Below are positions 63,350 through 64,000 of a stretch of 64,000 nucleotides of DNA, one piece after another. This DNA comes from Megaleporinus macrocephalus. Lineage: Eukaryota; Chordata; Actinopteri; Characiformes; Anostomidae. Below the pieces are notes generated by a model, which ran no database searches, was not told the origin of the DNA, and saw only the letters and a program-made list of their open reading frames with translations. Every line of letters begins with the position of its first letter. Within the stretch, counting starts at the first letter, position 1. The position numbers and the translations under genes were made by a program. The stretch spans positions 38,755 to 102,754 of the forward strand of contig JAJQXZ010000040.1 in NCBI GenBank assembly GCA_021613375.1. Reading direction: 5' to 3'.

Positions 63350-63869
63350 AGTCAGCCGCAGCCCAAGTAACATTTTCCACATGTGACGATTGTTAGCCAG
63401 TCACAAGAAGAAGTTTATTCCTGGAGAGCGTCCACCACCTTGTTTTTACATTACTAAACCATCTTTAGCATTACACTGTACAACTGAATTCTAAATAAAA
63501 AATAGGTACTTGACTACATAGAAATATTCAGATATATAATATTACGTTAACCAAATCTGTTTTGTAATATTAGCATTTAAACTACTAACGTATTATTTTA
63601 TTTTAATTACTATTTAAAATTATTTTTCGTCTTTTTTGTTTCAGTAAACTCAAATTAGACACTTAAATAGTTTATATTAGTACAATTACTAATAATTAAG
63701 AACATTAAGTAATGATCTTAATTCTGCAGCCTTAGATTGCGTCAAATTTACTTTTGGTTTAGTTTAATATTTTCTTGGGGTGGTTTCTCAGTCAGGGATT
63801 AGGGCTAGTCCTGAATTGTATTTTCTTTTTTTATTTAATAATAAATCATTATGTATGGTAAAAAACATA

Positions 63870-64000
63870 TCATTTGCCCTGACCATTACATAGATGAGCC
63901 AAGACATTATGACCAGCTGCCTAATATGTGGTTGGTCCTCCATGTACTGCCAAAACAGCTCTGACTCTCCAAGGCATGGACTTTACAAGACTTCTGAAGG
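63870..64000 (+). repeat. Dispersed fish repeat, partial
   Basis: The words GAGCCAAGACATTATGACCA, GTTGGTCCTCCATGTACTGC and AAGGCATGGACTTTACAAGA are typical of an abundant repeat in fish genomes. It interrupts homology with copy A and runs off the right edge. The class is not assigned. Confidence 0.55.

Larger units (their letters stand above)
57871..63850 (+). repeat. Segmental duplication, copy B
   Basis: This block is the same-orientation partner of 1-7,215. It keeps the DOCK exons between 59,128 and 60,581 that copy A has lost, and an intact ntn4 LE exon. It has lost the two following ntn4 exons (a deletion of about 430 bases at 61,988). The region matching 2,500-6,430 of copy A, with the last ntn4 exon and the PH exon, is replaced by retroelement sequence at about 62,132-62,850. 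Confidence 0.85.

Overview
This window is nuclear DNA of a vertebrate, most probably a teleost fish. It shows split exons with GT/AG borders, Tc1-like, hAT-like and L1/Tx1-like elements, an L2-type LINE tail of the sort found in fish, and CA/TA microsatellites. There are no bacterial-type operons. All calls come from reading translations and splice borders by eye; no database search was possible.

Layout. (1) 1-7,215 is one copy (A) of a segmental duplication. It holds a minisatellite built from a DOCK exon border, a truncated DOCK exon, and 3' exons of a netrin-4 (ntn4) gene interrupted by a Tc1-like element. (2) 5,993-20,881 carries exons of a DOCK-D (zizimin, dock9-like) gene on the + strand. 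The PH-domain exon looks intact, the next three exons (9,801-10,386) are broken by frameshifts and stops, several expected exons are not visible, and the exons from 18,187 on read cleanly. The introns hold a 1.2-kb inverted-repeat element (7,666-8,869) and a decayed L1/Tx1-type LINE (about 11,290-13,815). They also hold a compact five-exon antisense gene (13,940-16,471, - strand) whose exons join into an uninterrupted 361-codon frame. (3) 21,076-57,086 is a non-autonomous hAT-like transposon with 12-bp terminal inverted repeats and a near-perfect 8-bp target duplication. It has swollen to 36 kb because it contains about 489 copies of a 71-bp satellite (21,823-56,526). (4) 57,871-63,850 is copy B of the duplication, in the same orientation: the minisatellite again, five intact DOCK DHR-1 region exons (58,478-60,581), and a well preserved ntn4 laminin-EGF exon. 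Retroelement debris follows.

How it fits together. DOCK exons and ntn4 3' exons alternate head to tail on one strand. The simplest reading is a tandem duplication, offset 57-60 kb, of a segment where the 3' part of ntn4 lies inside or next to the DOCK gene. Each copy has lost different pieces. Neither gene is complete here. The antisense 361-codon gene is the best candidate for an undescribed protein, and the satellite-filled transposon is the most striking structural feature.
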